DNA from: Nemertoderma westbladi
Lineage: Eukaryota; Xenacoelomorpha; Nemertodermatida; Nemertodermatidae
DNA length: 64,000 bases
Assembly (NCBI GenBank): GCA_032718475.1
Contig: JAUCBJ010008363.1
Span: 186,001 to 250,000, forward strand
Direction of reading: 5' to 3'
Below the pieces are notes generated by a model. It worked only from the letters and a program-made list of their open reading frames with translations, was not told where the DNA came from and did no database searches. This document shows positions 10,893-23,880 of the stretch, in pieces. The translations under genes were made by a program, and so were the position numbers. Numbering within the stretch: position 1 is the stretch's first letter; each line of letters opens with the position of its first letter.

Positions 10893-11785
10893 AGCAAATA
10901 ACAGCTGATTACTTCTATAAATGTAAGTTTTACCTGTTCTTATGACTTTCGTTTAAGATTATCTATCTCGTGGAGTGGGTTAGAAGATATAAATATGAAA
11001 ATCGATGTCGTTTTTTGTAAAAAATCTGAGGATATTTTGATAAATTATTGCTGAAACCCCAAGGATTTTGACATGGCTTTAATACTTCATTATGTTCATG
11101 AAAAAACTTAGATATTTGAGGTGAATTATTGCATTACATAATAACTCCAGCCACATTAGCAATACGATGAAACTATAATAAATATTCTACAACAGAACAA
11201 TATTAACGGGGAAATAGGCTACTTATCTCTTTACTCTTAGAGCCTCAAAAAGCGGGTGTTCCGACGCAATCAAAATTCATCCATCTCCAGGGGAAAGACG
11301 AAGCAAAGAACAGCTGATTACTTCTATAAATGTAAGTGTTACCTGCTCTTTTGACTTTCATTTAAGGTTGTCTATCTCTTGGAGTGGGTTAGAAGTCATG
11401 AATATGAAAATCGATGTCGTTTTTTGTAAAAAATCAGAGGAGATTTTAATAAATTATTGCTGAAAAACACCAATTATTTTGACAAGGATTTAATACTCAT
11501 TATTATTCATAAACTAGCTGAGATATTTGATGTGAATTATTGCATTACATATTAACTTTGGCTCCAGCCGCTTTGGCAATACGATGAAACTATAATAAAT
11601 ATTCTAGAACACAACAATATTAACAGGAAGATAGGCTACTTATCTCTCCACTCAGACAGCCACAGGTAGGGAGGGGTGTTTTGACACAATCAAAATTTAA
11701 CCATCTCCAGGGGAAAGACGAAGCAAATAACAGCTGATTACTTCTATAAATGTAAATGTTACCTGTTCTTTTGACTTTCGTTTAA

Positions 11786-13203
11786 CCCTATTACCACTGG
11801 GGTGTTTTGACCATTAGCACCACTGGGGGGGGGGCCGATTCGGCCCACCCACTATATTTTTGTAGTCGTCCAATGAAATCCTACAAAATTTGGGCTGTTG
11901 GTGAAACAACTATAGATGAACACTACCAAATCTTAAAAAGTTAAAATTTCATAAGCAGGGTCTCATAATTTTGATGAAAAATAAAAGTAGTCCCAGGACA
12001 AAATTACAAAATTTTTCGTTTTCTAAAAACTAATAGTGTGGCAGTGTTGGCTAGATTTAGTAGGTTTTTCAAGACGCTGAATCGAATGTGATTATATTCC
12101 ACTTCCAAAAATTGAAGTGGATGCTATTTTTCGTGCACCTAAGAAGTGGGCGTGGCACTTCAAATTTTGAAAAATTAGATATTCAGAAAATGCCCCTAAT
12201 TTTTTTATTTCAACGCATCTTTATGGGTTTTCTGGGCCGCTGAATCGATTGAAAGTAATATAGAAGCCTGAAGACTGAGTGGTTTGCCATTTTTGGTGCA
12301 CCAAAATTAGGGCGTGGCACTTCAAATTTTGAAAAATACGAGATTCGGAAAATTAACCAAAATTGAAATTTTAACGAATTTATATAGGTTATCCAGACCG
12401 CTGAATCGATTGAAAGTAATATAGAAGCCTGAAGACTTAGAATTTAGCCATTTTTTGAAATCAAAACTTTAGTGTTTTTTCCGAATAAATAAATTTTGAA
12501 AATTTGAAGTGCCACGCCCTAATTTTGGTGCACCGAAAATTACGTACACAAAGGATTTGAGGCTTCTATATTACTTTCAATCGATTCAGCGCTCCAGAAA
12601 ACCTATAAAATTAATTTGAAATCAAAACTTTAGTGAATTTTCCGAATCTCGTATTTTTCAAAATTTGAAGTGCCACGCCCTAATTTTGGTGCACCAAAAA
12701 TGGCGAACCACTAAGTCTTTAGGCTTCTATATTACTTTCAATCGATTCAGCGCTCCAGAAAACCTATAAAAATGCTTTGCAAATCAAAACTTTAGTGTAT
12801 TTTCCGAATCTCGTATTTTTCAAAATTTGAAGTGCCACGCCCTAATTTTGGTGCTCCAAAAATGACGTACCACTACAATTACATACTTGTATAGAGCATT
12901 AGCGTGATCCAAACCAATAAAAATAAATAAAAATAGCCCAAACACAAATAATTACTAAATCACAAATGACTTTGTAAAATTCGAAAATTTCAAAAAATTT
13001 GGTGCTGGAGACCAAATTTTGAGGTAACACCCACATCGAAAAGTAGAAATTCAATTGCAACGGGGTTTTTTGCAAAAGATGCGGCATTAAATTTTGCTAA
13101 TTCTCACAAAAAATTGGGCCGGTACGTAATGTGGTTGCATAGTTACAGCAACTAAAAACTAGGAAGGGGCCGATTCGGCCCCCCCCCCCCAGTGCTAATA
13201 GGG
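11786..13203. mobile_element. non-autonomous piggyBac-type element 1 (TTAA-flanked)
   Basis: Satellite is interrupted exactly at a TTAA, which is present on both sides (11782-11785 and 13204-13207). The ends are inverted: CCCTATTACCACTGGGG on the left and the complement of CCCTATTAGCACTGGGG on the right. CCCT ends at TTAA are the signature of the piggyBac superfamily. Just inside each end is a G-tract (about 10 G left, 12 C right) beside a GGCCGATTCGGCC hairpin. There is no transposase frame; the only open frame (62 codons, minus strand) is featureless. The 1418-bp body is mostly internal repeats. Confidence 0.85.
12039..12870. repeat. inverted tandem repeats inside piggyBac-type element 1
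   Basis: Units of about 160-180 bp containing GGTGCACCAAAATTAGGGCG, then GTGGCACTTCAAATTTTG, then CGCTGAATCGATTGAAAG occur in forward orientation in the left half (CTGAATCGA at 12077, 12239 and 12402) and in reverse in the right half (complement near 12581 and 12744). The forward and reverse sets meet around 12450-12490, so the body can fold back on itself. Confidence 0.75.
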
Positions 13204-16200
13204 TTAAGATTGTCTATCTCGTGGAGTGGGTTAGAAGTTATAAATATGAAAATCGATGTCATTTTTTGTAAAAAATCTGAGAATATTTTGATAAATTATT
13301 GCTGAAAGCCCAAGGATTTTGACATGGCTTTAATACTTCATTATGTTCATGAAATAGCTGAGAAATTTGAGGTCAGTTATTGTAATACATATTATCTTCG
13401 GCTCCAGCCGCTTTGACAATACGATGAAACTATAATAAATATTCTAGAACACAACAATATTAACAGGGAGATAGGCTACTTATCTCTCCACTCTGAGAGC
13501 CTCAGAAAGGGGGTGTTCCGCCGCAATTAAATTTCATCCATCTCCAGGGGAAAGGCGAAGCAAAGAACAGCTGATTACTTCTATAAATGTAAGTGTTACC
13601 TGCTCCTTTGACTTTCATTTAAGATTCTTTATCTTGTGGAGTGGGTTAGAAGTCATGAATATGAAAATCGACGTCGTTTTTTGTAAAAAATCAGAGGAGT
13701 TTTTAATAAATTATTGCTGAAAAACACCAAGGATTTTGACATGGCTTTAATACTCATTATATTTATGAAATAGCTGAGAAATTTGAGGTGAATTAATGTA
13801 TCACATATTAACTTCGGCTCCAGCCGCTTTGGTAATACGATGAAACTATAATAAATATTCTAGAACACAACAATATTAACAGGGAGATAGGCTACTTATC
13901 TCTTCACTCTGAGAGCCTCAAAAAGGGGGTGTTCCGACGCAATCAAAATTTATCCATCTCCAGGGGAAAGACGAAGCAAAGAACAGCTGATTTCTTCTAT
14001 AAATTTAAGTGTTACCTGCTCCTTTGACTTTCATTTAAGATTGTCTATCTCTTGGAGTGGGTTAGAAGTCATGAATATGAAAATCGATGTCGTTTTATGT
14101 AAAAAATCAGAGGAGATTTTAATAAATTAATGCTGAAAAACACCAAGGATTTTATACTCATTATATTCATGAACTATTTGAGATATTTAATACGATGAAA
14201 CTATAATAAATATTCTAGAACACAACAATATTAACAGGGAGATAGGCTACTTATATCTTCACTCTGAGAGCCACAGATAGGGGGTGTTCCGATGCAATCA
14301 AAAGAAATCCATCTCCTGGAGAAAGACGAAGCAAATAACAGCTGATTACTTCTATAAATGTAAGTATTACCTGTTCTTATGACTTTCGTTTAAGATTCTC
14401 TATCTCGTGGAGTGGGTTAGAAGTTATAAATATGAAAATCGATGTCGTTTTTTGTAAAAAATCAGAGGAGATTTTAATAAATTAATGCTGAAAAACACCA
14501 AGGATTTTGACATGGCTTTAATACTCATTATATTCATAAAATAGCTGAAAATTTGAGGTGAATTATTGTATCACATATTAAGTTCGGCTCCAGCTGCTTT
14601 GGCAATACGATGAAACTATAATACATATTCTAGAACACAACAATATTAACAGGGAGATAGGCTACTTATATCTTTACTCTGAGAGCCTCAAAAAGGAGGT
14701 GTTCCGACGCAATCAAAATTCATCCATCTCCAGGGGAAAGACGAAGCAAAAAACAGCTGATTACTTCTATAAATGTAAGTGTTACCTGCTCTTTTGACTT
14801 TCATTTAAGATTGTCTATCTCTTGGAGTGGGTTAGAAGTCATGAATATGAAAATCGATGTGGTTTTTTGTAAAAAATCAGAGGATATTTTAATAAATTAA
14901 TGCTGAAAAACACCAAGGATTTTGACATGGCTTTAATACTCATTATATTCATGAAATAGCTGAGAAATTTGAGGTGAATTATTGTATCACATATTAACTT
15001 CGGCTCCAGCCGCTTTGGCAATACGATGAAACTATAATAAATATTCTAGAACACAACAATATTAACAGGGAGATAGGCTACTTATCTCTTCACTCAGAGA
15101 GCCTCAAAAAGGGGGTGTTCTGACACAATCAAAATTCATCCATCTCCAGGGGAAAGACGAAGCAAAGAACAGCTGATTTCTTCTATAAATTTAAGTGTTA
15201 CCTGCTCCTTTGACTTTCATTTAAGATTGTCTATCTCTTGGAGTGGGTTAGAAGTCATGAATATGAAAATCGATGTCGTTTTATGTAAAAAATCAGAGGA
15301 GATTTTAATAAATTAATGCTGAAAAACACCAAGGATTTTGACATGGCTTTAATACTCATTATATTCATGAAATAGCTGAGAAATTTGAGGTTAATTATTG
15401 TATCACATATTAACTTTGGCTCCAGCCGCTTTGGCAATACGATGAAACTATAATAAATATTCTAGAACACAACAATATTAACAGGAAGATAGGCTACTTA
15501 TCTCTCCACTCTGAGAGCCTCAGAAAGGGGGTGTTCCGACGCAATCAAAATTCATCCATCTCCTGGGGAAAGACGAAGCAAATAACAGCTGATTACTTCT
15601 ATAAATGTAAGTGTTACCTGTTCTTATGACTTTCGTTTAAGATTCTAATTCTCGTGGAGTGGGTTAGAAGTTATAAATATGAAAATCGATGTCGTTTTTT
15701 ATAAAAAATCTGAGAATATTTTGATAAATTATTGCTGAAAGCCCAAGGATTTTGACATGGCTTTAATACTTCATTATGTTCATGAAAAAACTTAGATATT
15801 TGAGGTGAATTATTGCATTACATTATAACTTTAACTCCAGCCACATTAGCAATACGATGAAACTATAATAAATATTCTACAACAGAACAATATTAACAGG
15901 GAAATAGGCTACTTATCTCTCCACTCTGAGAGCCTCAGAAAGGGTGTGTTCCGATGCAATCAAAATTCATCCATCACCAGGGGAAAGGCGAAGCAAAGAA
16001 TAGCTGATTACTTCTATAAATGTAAGTGTTACCTGTTCTTTTGACTTTCGTTTAAGATTGTCTATCTCTTGGAGTGGGTTAGAAGACATGAATATGAAAA
16101 TCAATGTCGTTTTTTGTAAAAAATCAGAGGAGATTTTAATAAATTATTGCTGAAAAACACCAAGGATTTTGACAAGGATTTAATACTCATTATATTCATG

Positions 16201-19200
16201 AAATAGCAGAGAAATTTGAGGTAAATTATTGCATTACATATTAATTTCGGCTCCAGCCGCTTTGGCAATACGATGAAACTATAATAAATATTGTAGAACA
16301 CAACAATATTAACAGGGAGATAGGCTACTTATATCTTCACTCTGAGAGCCTCAAAAAGGTGGTGTTCCGACGCAATCAAAATTCATCCATCTCCAGGGGA
16401 AAGACGAAGCAAAGAACAGCTGATTTCTTCTATAAATTTAAGTGTTACCTGCTCCTTTGACTTTCATTTAAGATTGTCTATCTCTTGGAGTGGGTTAGAA
16501 GTCATGAATATGAAAATCGATGTCGTTTTATGTAAAAAATCAGAGGAGATTTGAATAAATTAATGCTGAAAAACACCAAGGATTTTGACATGGCTTTAAT
16601 ACTCATTATATTCATGAAATAGCTGAGAAATTTGAGGTTAATTATTGTATCACATATTAACTTTGGCTCCAGCCGCTTTGGCAATACGATGAAACTATAA
16701 TAAATATTCTAGAACACAACAATATTAACAGGAAGATAGGCTACTTATCTCTCCACTCTGAGAGCCTCAGAAAGGGGGTGTTCCGACGCAATCAAAATTC
16801 ATCCATCTCCTGGGGAAAGACGAAGCAAATAACAGCTGATTACTTCTATAAATGTAAGTGTTACCTGTTCTTATGACTTTCGTTTAAGATTCTAATTCTC
16901 GTGGAGTGGGTTAGAAGTTATAAATATGAAAATCGATGTCGTTTTTTATAAAAAATCTGAGAATATTTTGATAAATTATTGCTGAAAGCCCAAGGATTTT
17001 GACATGGCTTTAATACTTCATTATGTTCATAAAAAAACTTAGATATTTGAGGTGAATTATTGCATTACATTATAACTTTAACTCCAGCCACATTAGCAAT
17101 ACGATGAAACTATAATAAATATTCTACAACAGAACTATATTAACAGGGAAATAGGCTACTTATCTCTCCACTCTGAGAGCCTCAGAAAGGGTGTGTTCCG
17201 ATGCAATCAAAATTCATCCATCACCAGGGGAAAGGCGAAGCAAAGAATAGCTGATTACTTCTATAAATGTAAGTGTTACCTGTTCTTTTGACTTTCATTT
17301 AAGATTGTCTATCTCTTGGAGTGGGTTAGAAGTCATGAATATGAAAATCGACGTCGTTTTTTGTAAAAAATCAGAGGAGATTTAAATAAATTATTGCTGA
17401 AAAACACCAAGGATTTTGACATGGCTTTAATACTCATTATATTCATGAAAAAGCTGAGAAATTTGAGGTGAATTATTTTATCCCATATTAACTTCGGCTC
17501 CAGCCGCTTTGGCAATACGATGAAACTATAACAAATATTCTAGAACACAACAATATTAACAGGGAGATAGGCTACTTATATCTTCACTCTGAGAGCCTCA
17601 AAAAGGGGGTGTTCCGACGCAATCAAATTTCATCCATCTCCTGGGGAAAGACGAAGCAAATAACTGCTGATTACTTCTATAAATGTAAGTTTTACCTGTT
17701 CTTATGACTTTCGTTTAAGATTATCTATCTCGTGGAGTGGGTTAGAAGATATAAATATGAAAATCGATGTCGTTTTTTGTAAAAAATCTGAGGATATTTT
17801 GATAAATTATTGCTGAAAGCCCAAGGATTTTGACATGGCTTTAATACTTCATTATGTTCATAAAAAAACTTAGATATTTGAGGTGAATTATTGCATTACA
17901 TAATAACTCCAGCCACATTAGCAATACGATGAAACTATAATAAATATTCTACAACAGAACAATATTAACGGGGAAATAGGCTACTTATCTATTTACTCTT
18001 AGAGCCTCAAAAAGCGGGTGTTCCGACGCAATCAAATTTCATCCATCTCCAGGGGAAAGGCGAAGCAAAGAACAGCTTATTACGGCTATAAATGTAAGTG
18101 TTACCTGTTCTTTTGACTTTCATTTAAGATTCGCTATCTCATGGAGTGGGTTAGAAGTTATAAATATGAAAATCGATGTAGTTTTTGAAAAAAATCAAAG
18201 GATATTATGATTAATTATTGCTGAAAAACCCCAAGGATTTTGACATGGCTTTAATACTCATTATATTCATGAAATAGCTGAGAAATTTGAGGTTAATTAT
18301 TGTATCACATATTAACTTCGGCTCCAGCCGCTTTGGCAATACGATGAAACTATAATAAATATTCTAGAACACAACAATATTAACATGGAGATAGGCTACT
18401 TATATCTTCACTCTGAGAGCCTCAAAAAGGGGGTGTTCCGACGCAATCAAAATTCATCCATCTCCAGGGGAAAGGCGAAGCAAAGAACAGCTGATTACTT
18501 CTATAAATGTAAGTGTTACATGCTCTTTTGACTTTCATTTAAGATTGTCTATCTCTTGGAGTGGGTTAGAAGTCATGAATATGAAAATCGACGTCGTTTT
18601 TTGTAAAAAATCAGAGGAGATTTAAATAAATTATTGCTGAAAAACACCAAGGATTTTGACATGGCTTTAATACTCATTATATTCATGAAATAGCTGAGAA
18701 ATTTGAGGTGAATTATTTTATCCCATATTAACTTCGGCTCTAGCCGCTTTGGCAATACGATGAAACTATAACAAATATTCTAGAACACAACAATATTAAC
18801 AGGGAGATAGCCTAATTCTATCTTCACTCTGAGAGCCTCAAAAAGGGGGTGTTCCGACGCAATCAAATTTCATCCATCTCCTGGGGAAAGACGAAGCAAA
18901 TAACTGCTGATTACTTCTATAAATGTAAGTTTTACCTGTTCTTATGACTTTCGTTTAAGATTATCTATCTCGTGGAGTGGGTTAGAAGATATAAATATGA
19001 AAATCGATGTCGTTTTTTGTAAAAAATCTGAGGATATTTTGATAAATTATTGCTGAAAGCCCAAGGATTTTGACATGGCTTTAATACTTCATTATGTTCA
19101 TGAAAAAACTTAGATATTTGAGGTGAATTATTGCATTACATAATAACTCCAGCCACATTAGCAATACGATGAAACTATAATAAATATTCTACAACAGAAC

Positions 19201-20742
19201 AATATTAACGGGGAAATAGGCTACTTATCTCTTTACTCTTAGAGCCTCAAAAAGCAGGTGTTCCGACGCAATCAAAATTCATCCATCTCCAGGGGAAAGA
19301 CGAAGCAAAGAACAGCTGATTACTTCTATAAATGTAAGTGTTACCTGCTCTTTTGACTTTCATTTAAGATTGTCTATCTCGTGGAGTGGCTTAGAAGTTA
19401 TAAATATAAAAATCGAAGTGGTTTTTGAAAAAAATCAGAGGATATTTTGATAAATTATTGCTGAAAAACCCCAAGGATTTTGACATGGCTTTAATACTCA
19501 TTATATTCATGAACTAGCTGAGATATTTGAGGTGAATTATTGCATTACATATTAACTTTGGCTCCAGCCGCTTTGGCAATACGATGAATCTATAATAAAT
19601 ATTCTAGAACACAACAATATTAACAGGAAGATAGGCTACTTATCTCTCCACTCAGACAGCCACAGGTAGGGAGGGGTGTTTTGACACAATCAAAATTTAA
19701 CCATCTCCAGGGGAAAGACGAAGCAAATAACAGCTGATTACTTCTATAAATGTAAGTGTTACCTGTTCTTATGACTTTTGTTTAAGATTCTCTATCTCGT
19801 GGAGTGCGTTAGAAGTTATAAATATGAAAATCGATGTCTTTTTTTGTAAAAAATCTGAGAATATTTTGATAAATTATTGCTGAAAGCCCAAGGATTTTGA
19901 CATGGCTTTAATACTTCATTATGTTCATGAAAAAACTTAGATATTTGAGGCTAATTATTGCATTACATAATAACTTTAACTCCAGCCACATTAGCAATAC
20001 GATGAAACTATAATAAATATTCTACAACAGAACAATATTAACAGGGAAATAGGCTACTTATCTCTCCACTCTGAGAGCCTCAGAAAGGGGGTGTTCCGAT
20101 GCAATCAAAATTCATCCATCAACAGGGGAAAGGCGAAGCAAAGAACAGCTTATTACGGCTATAAATGTAAGTGTTACCTGTTCTTTTGACTTTCATTTAA
20201 GATTCGCTATCTCATGGAGTGGGTTAGAAGTTATAAATATGAAAATCGATGTAGTTTTTGAAAAAAATCAAAGGATATTATGATTAATTATTGCTGAAAA
20301 ACCCCAAGGATTTTGACATGGCTTTAATACTCATTATATTCATGAAATAGCTGAGAAATTTGAGGTTAATTATTGTATCACATATTAACTTCGGCTCCAG
20401 CCGCTTTGGCAATACGATGAAACTATAATAAATATTCTAGAACACAACAATATTAACATGGAGATAGGCTACTTAAATCTTCACTCTGAGAGCCTCAAAA
20501 AGGGGTGTTCCGACGCAATCAAAATTCATCCATCTCCAGGGGAAAGGCGAAGCAAAGAACAGCTGATTACTTCTATAAATGTAAGTGTTACATGCTCTTT
20601 TGACTTTCATTTAAGATTGTCTATCTTTTGGAGTGGGTTAGAAGTCATGAATATGAAAATCGACGTCGTTTTTTGTAAAAAATCAGAGGAGATTTAAATA
20701 AATTATTGCTGAAAAACACCAAGGATTTTGACATGGCTTTAA
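13204..20742 (+). repeat. satellite array, forward orientation, second block
   Basis: Continuous monomers of about 415 bp with the same core blocks (AATCGATGTCG, GGCTCCAGCCGCTTTGGC, CTCCAGGGGAAAGACGAAGC, GAGTGGGTTAGAAG). Some neighbours are near-identical at about 1247 and 1240 bp distance (15255 with 16502; 17333 with 18573), showing a different three-monomer unit from that at 8411-11400. Both CCACATTAGC-type and CCGCTTTGGC-type monomers are interspersed. One monomer near 14170 lacks part of the unit. Short open frames on the minus strand recur once per monomer and are by-products of repetition. Confidence 0.95.
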
Positions 20743-22296
20743 CCCTATTAGTACCGGGCTATAAAATGCTGTACAAATACCGGGGGGGGGGTCATATTGA
20801 CCCCTCCCTCTAAAATCTACAAATATTAACGAAAACGTCTGATTTTTTGTTTGTACGTAGGTATCACTAGTCTGGATCCGACCGAAAAAAAAAATTTTCA
20901 AAAAAATGTACTGGAGTGGTAATATTGCAGCACCAAAATTACAAGTAGTGCACAATTTTCACAAAATTTGAAAGTTACATTTTTCGGCTAATTGTTTTTC
21001 AATACAGGTTTTCTGGGGCGCAAAATACATTGGAAAATATTTAAAAATGATATGATTACCATAAATGGCTGTTTAGTCCTCTATGCGTAGGAAAAAAATG
21101 AAAAAAACAAGTAACCAGCACTTTTCAGTTAGAACACAAAATTTTTAATTCACTTATACGATGCTATAAATTCTCATTTTTAGGTTTTCTAGGGCGCTGA
21201 TTCTAATGGAATACATTTCAAATATGCCAGATCATTGCTACTTGTATTTTTCGGCGTAATTTGGCAAATTTTGGTGCTAGCACCAAATTTCGTACCCATC
21301 ACCAAAAAGTACAAGTTTGCGATGTCCAGTGCTGTTTTTATTGTTTCCATCGGATTCAGGACCCTCATAAACCCGTATAACGTAAGAAACAAGATGATAC
21401 TATCTACTGATCAATTTACTAATTTTCCAAAATTTGGTGCAAAACAACAATTTTCACCCACCGGCGAAAAATACAAGTTTGAAAACTCTTATGAAATTTT
21501 TACTGATTCCATTGAATTCAGAACCCTAACAAACCCGTATAACGCAAGAAACAAGATGACACAATCAATTGATATATTTGATGGTTTTCAAAATTTGGTG
21601 CTAGCACCACATTTTGCACCCACTTCCGAAAAATACAAGTTTGAGATGTCTAGTTCGATAATTATATATTCCATTGAATTCAGAACAGCCATAAACCTCT
21701 AAAATGCAAGAAATAAATTGTCACAAGCAATTTTATCTATTGAATGGATTTTCAAAATTTCGTGCTAGCACCAAAATTTGCGCACAGCACCGAAAAATAC
21801 AAGTTTGATGCGCTTGGTGCAACTCGTATATATTTCATCCAAACCAGAACCCCAAAAAACCCCAATTGCGTAAAAAACAAGTTTCAAACAATCAATTTAC
21901 AAAATTGACATATTTCAAAATTTGGTGCTGGCACCAAAATTTGGCACCCGCCGAAAAAAACAAGTTTGAAATTTCTAAATCAATTTATATGAATTCCATC
22001 CAATTGCTAACACCAAAAAACCGGTGTAAATCAAAAATAGAGATGTTACAATTAATATTTAATGAAATGTAATTTTCAAAAAACGTCTCAAAAAAAGTGC
22101 CAAAAGTAGGGTTAAAAAATGGTGCTATAACTCGAAAACTACCCAATATTTTTGAAAACGGTTTTCACTACTAGGAAGACAATAGATTTTTAGGAAAAGT
22201 CATAAAATTTCAGAATCCCAACTGCGTTTGTTTCAGAATTATAATAAAAAAACCACGGGAGGGGTCATATTGACCCCCCCCCCGGGTTTAATAGGG
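20743..22296. mobile_element. non-autonomous piggyBac-type element 2 (TTAA-flanked)
   Basis: The satellite string CATGGCTTTAATACTC is split at TTAA, found on both sides (20739-20742 and 22297-22300). The ends are CCCTATTAGTACCGGG and the complement of CCCTATTAAACCCGGG. Inside each end is a 10-base G or C tract next to GGGTCATATTGACCC, a hairpin. This matches the design of element 1 although the rest of the sequence differs. The 155-codon open frame at 21235-21702 reflects tandem repeats and not a transposase. Confidence 0.85.
21240..21970 (+). repeat. tandem repeats inside piggyBac-type element 2
   Basis: Units of roughly 130-160 bp recur about five times. Each contains CAAAATTTGGTGCTAGCACC, a cytosine-rich ACCCA box, GAAAAATACAAGTTTGA, then TTCCATTGAATTCAGAAC and AACCCGTATAACGC. 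The first is near 21262 and the last degenerate one near 21910. GGTGCTAGCACC is itself a 12-bp palindrome, repeated in each unit. The reading frame through the repeats (21235-21702) stays open for three units. Confidence 0.7.
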
Positions 22297-22838
22297 TTAA
22301 TACTCATTATATTCATGAAATAGCTGAGAAATTTGAGGTGAATTATTTTATCCCATATTAACTTCGGCTCCAGCCGCTTTGGCAATACGATGAAACTATA
22401 ACAAATATTCTAGAACACAACAATATTAACAGGGAGATAGCCTAATTCTATCTTCACTCTGAGAGCCTCAAAAAGGGGGTGTTCCGACGCAATCAAATTT
22501 CATCCATCTCCTGGGGAAAGACGAAGCAAATAACTGCTGATTACTTCTATAAATGTAAGTTTTACCTGTTCTTATGACTTTCGTTTAAGATTATCTATCT
22601 CGTGGAGTGGGTTAGAAGATATAAATATGAAAATCGATGTCGTTTTTTGTAAAAAATCTGAGGATATTTTGATAAATTATTGCTGAAAGCCCAAGGATTT
22701 TGACATGGCTTTAATACTTCATTATGTTCATGAAAAAACTTAGATATTTGAGGTGAATTATTGCATTACATAATAACTCCAGCCACATTAGCAATACGAT
22801 GAAACTATAATAAATATTCTACAACAGAACAATATTAA
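22297..22838 (+). repeat. satellite array between two piggyBac-type insertions
   Basis: Just over one forward monomer lies between the TTAA after element 2 and the TTAA before the autonomous piggyBac. It includes the ATTATTTTATCCCATATT and CCACATTAGC variants also seen near 18700-19200. Nothing else is visible in it. Confidence 0.9.
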
Positions 22839-22844
22839 CCCAGC

Positions 22845-22868
22845 AACGCCCAACGTCTACATTTGTAA
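22845..22868 (+). promoter_or_regulatory. subterminal repeat motif of the piggyBac element (left end)
   Basis: CGCCCAACGTCTACATTTGTA lies seven bases inside the left end. Related copies are found inverted at 23205-23230 (CTACATTTGTAGTGCTTGGGCGC) and direct at 27533-27557 (GCGCCCAAGTACTACATTTG). Repeated motifs near the ends are the usual transposase binding sites in this superfamily; binding here is inferred. Confidence 0.5.
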
Positions 22869-23204
22869 CCCCATTAAGGACTGTTTTCAAATCAATGCAG
22901 CATTTGCCTAATATATCCTATAACTATTATAATGCTATAATATGATTAATTAAAGGTGCATCTAGATGACTGACACTTAAAAAGCAGTAAATTTTAAAAA
23001 TTTGTGTTTCTAAATTGACTCTAAAAATCTGAATTATTTTTTTTCAGACATCGATTGCCATTACCTCATTCTACGTAACTATATGGTTGTAGACTACAGG
23101 GATTGGGGCATATTTTTATTGTCAGATAATGGGAGATTTAATAAAACAATTAAATATCTTGAAGTCTGCCCTCTTTAGCATAGCAAATTCAACTTATTTA
23201 CAGA

Positions 23205-23230
23205 AGACTACATTTGTAGTGCTTGGGCGC
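23205..23230 (-). promoter_or_regulatory. subterminal repeat motif, inverted copy
   Basis: This is the reverse complement of the motif at 27533-27557, about 370 bp inside the left end; the right-end copy sits about 130 bp inside its end. Asymmetric internal inverted repeats of this sort are known from piggyBac itself. CTACATTTGTAG is also a local 12-bp inverted repeat. Confidence 0.5.
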
Positions 23231-23880
23231 CACATAGTGATTGATACTTTCAGAGTCATAGTCCTGCAGTCTGTATGTGATACCAGGTACCGGTACCTGT
23301 TTACCTAAAGCAAAGAAGTTGACAATACAGTACTGCAGTACTGGTAATAGGCATAACGAAATACTGAAATACTGTAACAGTGTAATACCCGTAATACAGT
23401 AATATATTATTTTATATTCCATATTCATTATATACAGATATATATTATATATATATCATATATTCTATATTTTATATTCATATTTTATATGAAGTTAGTA
23501 ACCTACTCACTGCAGATGCAGAACAGTCAGACAGTGCCTAGGGCTGTAGGGCCTACTGACGTATCACTGCATCACTGTCTGACTGTCACTGCTGCACTGT
23601 ATCGTATCAGTCCAGTACCGGTACCGGAATTATATTATTTTCAGTACAACCTTACACCTTCAGACCTTCAGTCAGACCTTAGGCCTACTGCCTTATAGCC
23701 TTAGACTGTTAGAGGTAGAGTGTTGTGTAGGCAGGTACGGTGGTATTTGTAACTTAAGTGTAATTTGTAGTAGGCCTAAAATAGGCCTGTAGGCCTAGGC
23801 TAGTCAGCTAGTTCTGTAGTTCAGGTTACTGGGTTACACAGCCTTGTTGGTCCCGAAACCCGAGTGCAGGGAGTGGAAGA

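Larger units (their letters stand above)
8405..11785 (+). repeat. satellite array, forward orientation, three-monomer higher-order repeat
   Basis: Monomers of about 416 bp can be phased on TATGAAAATCGATGTCG. Occurrences at 8411, 8819, 9238, 9702, 10111, 10530, 10993 and 11403 give spacings of 408, 419, 464, 409, 419, 463 and 410. The pattern A-B-C repeats with a period of about 1291 bp, and copies of the same type are nearly identical, a classic higher-order repeat. Types differ at diagnostic sites: A has CCACATTAGC, B has CACCAATTATTTTGACAAGG, C has GTCAGTTATTGTAATAC. C is longer because of a 49-bp insertion. No gene is present. Confidence 0.95.

Noticed and set aside
21235-21702. 155-codon frame in piggyBac-type element 2
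   Set aside because: The protein simply repeats the DNA tandem units; it has no transposase motif and stops where the units drift.
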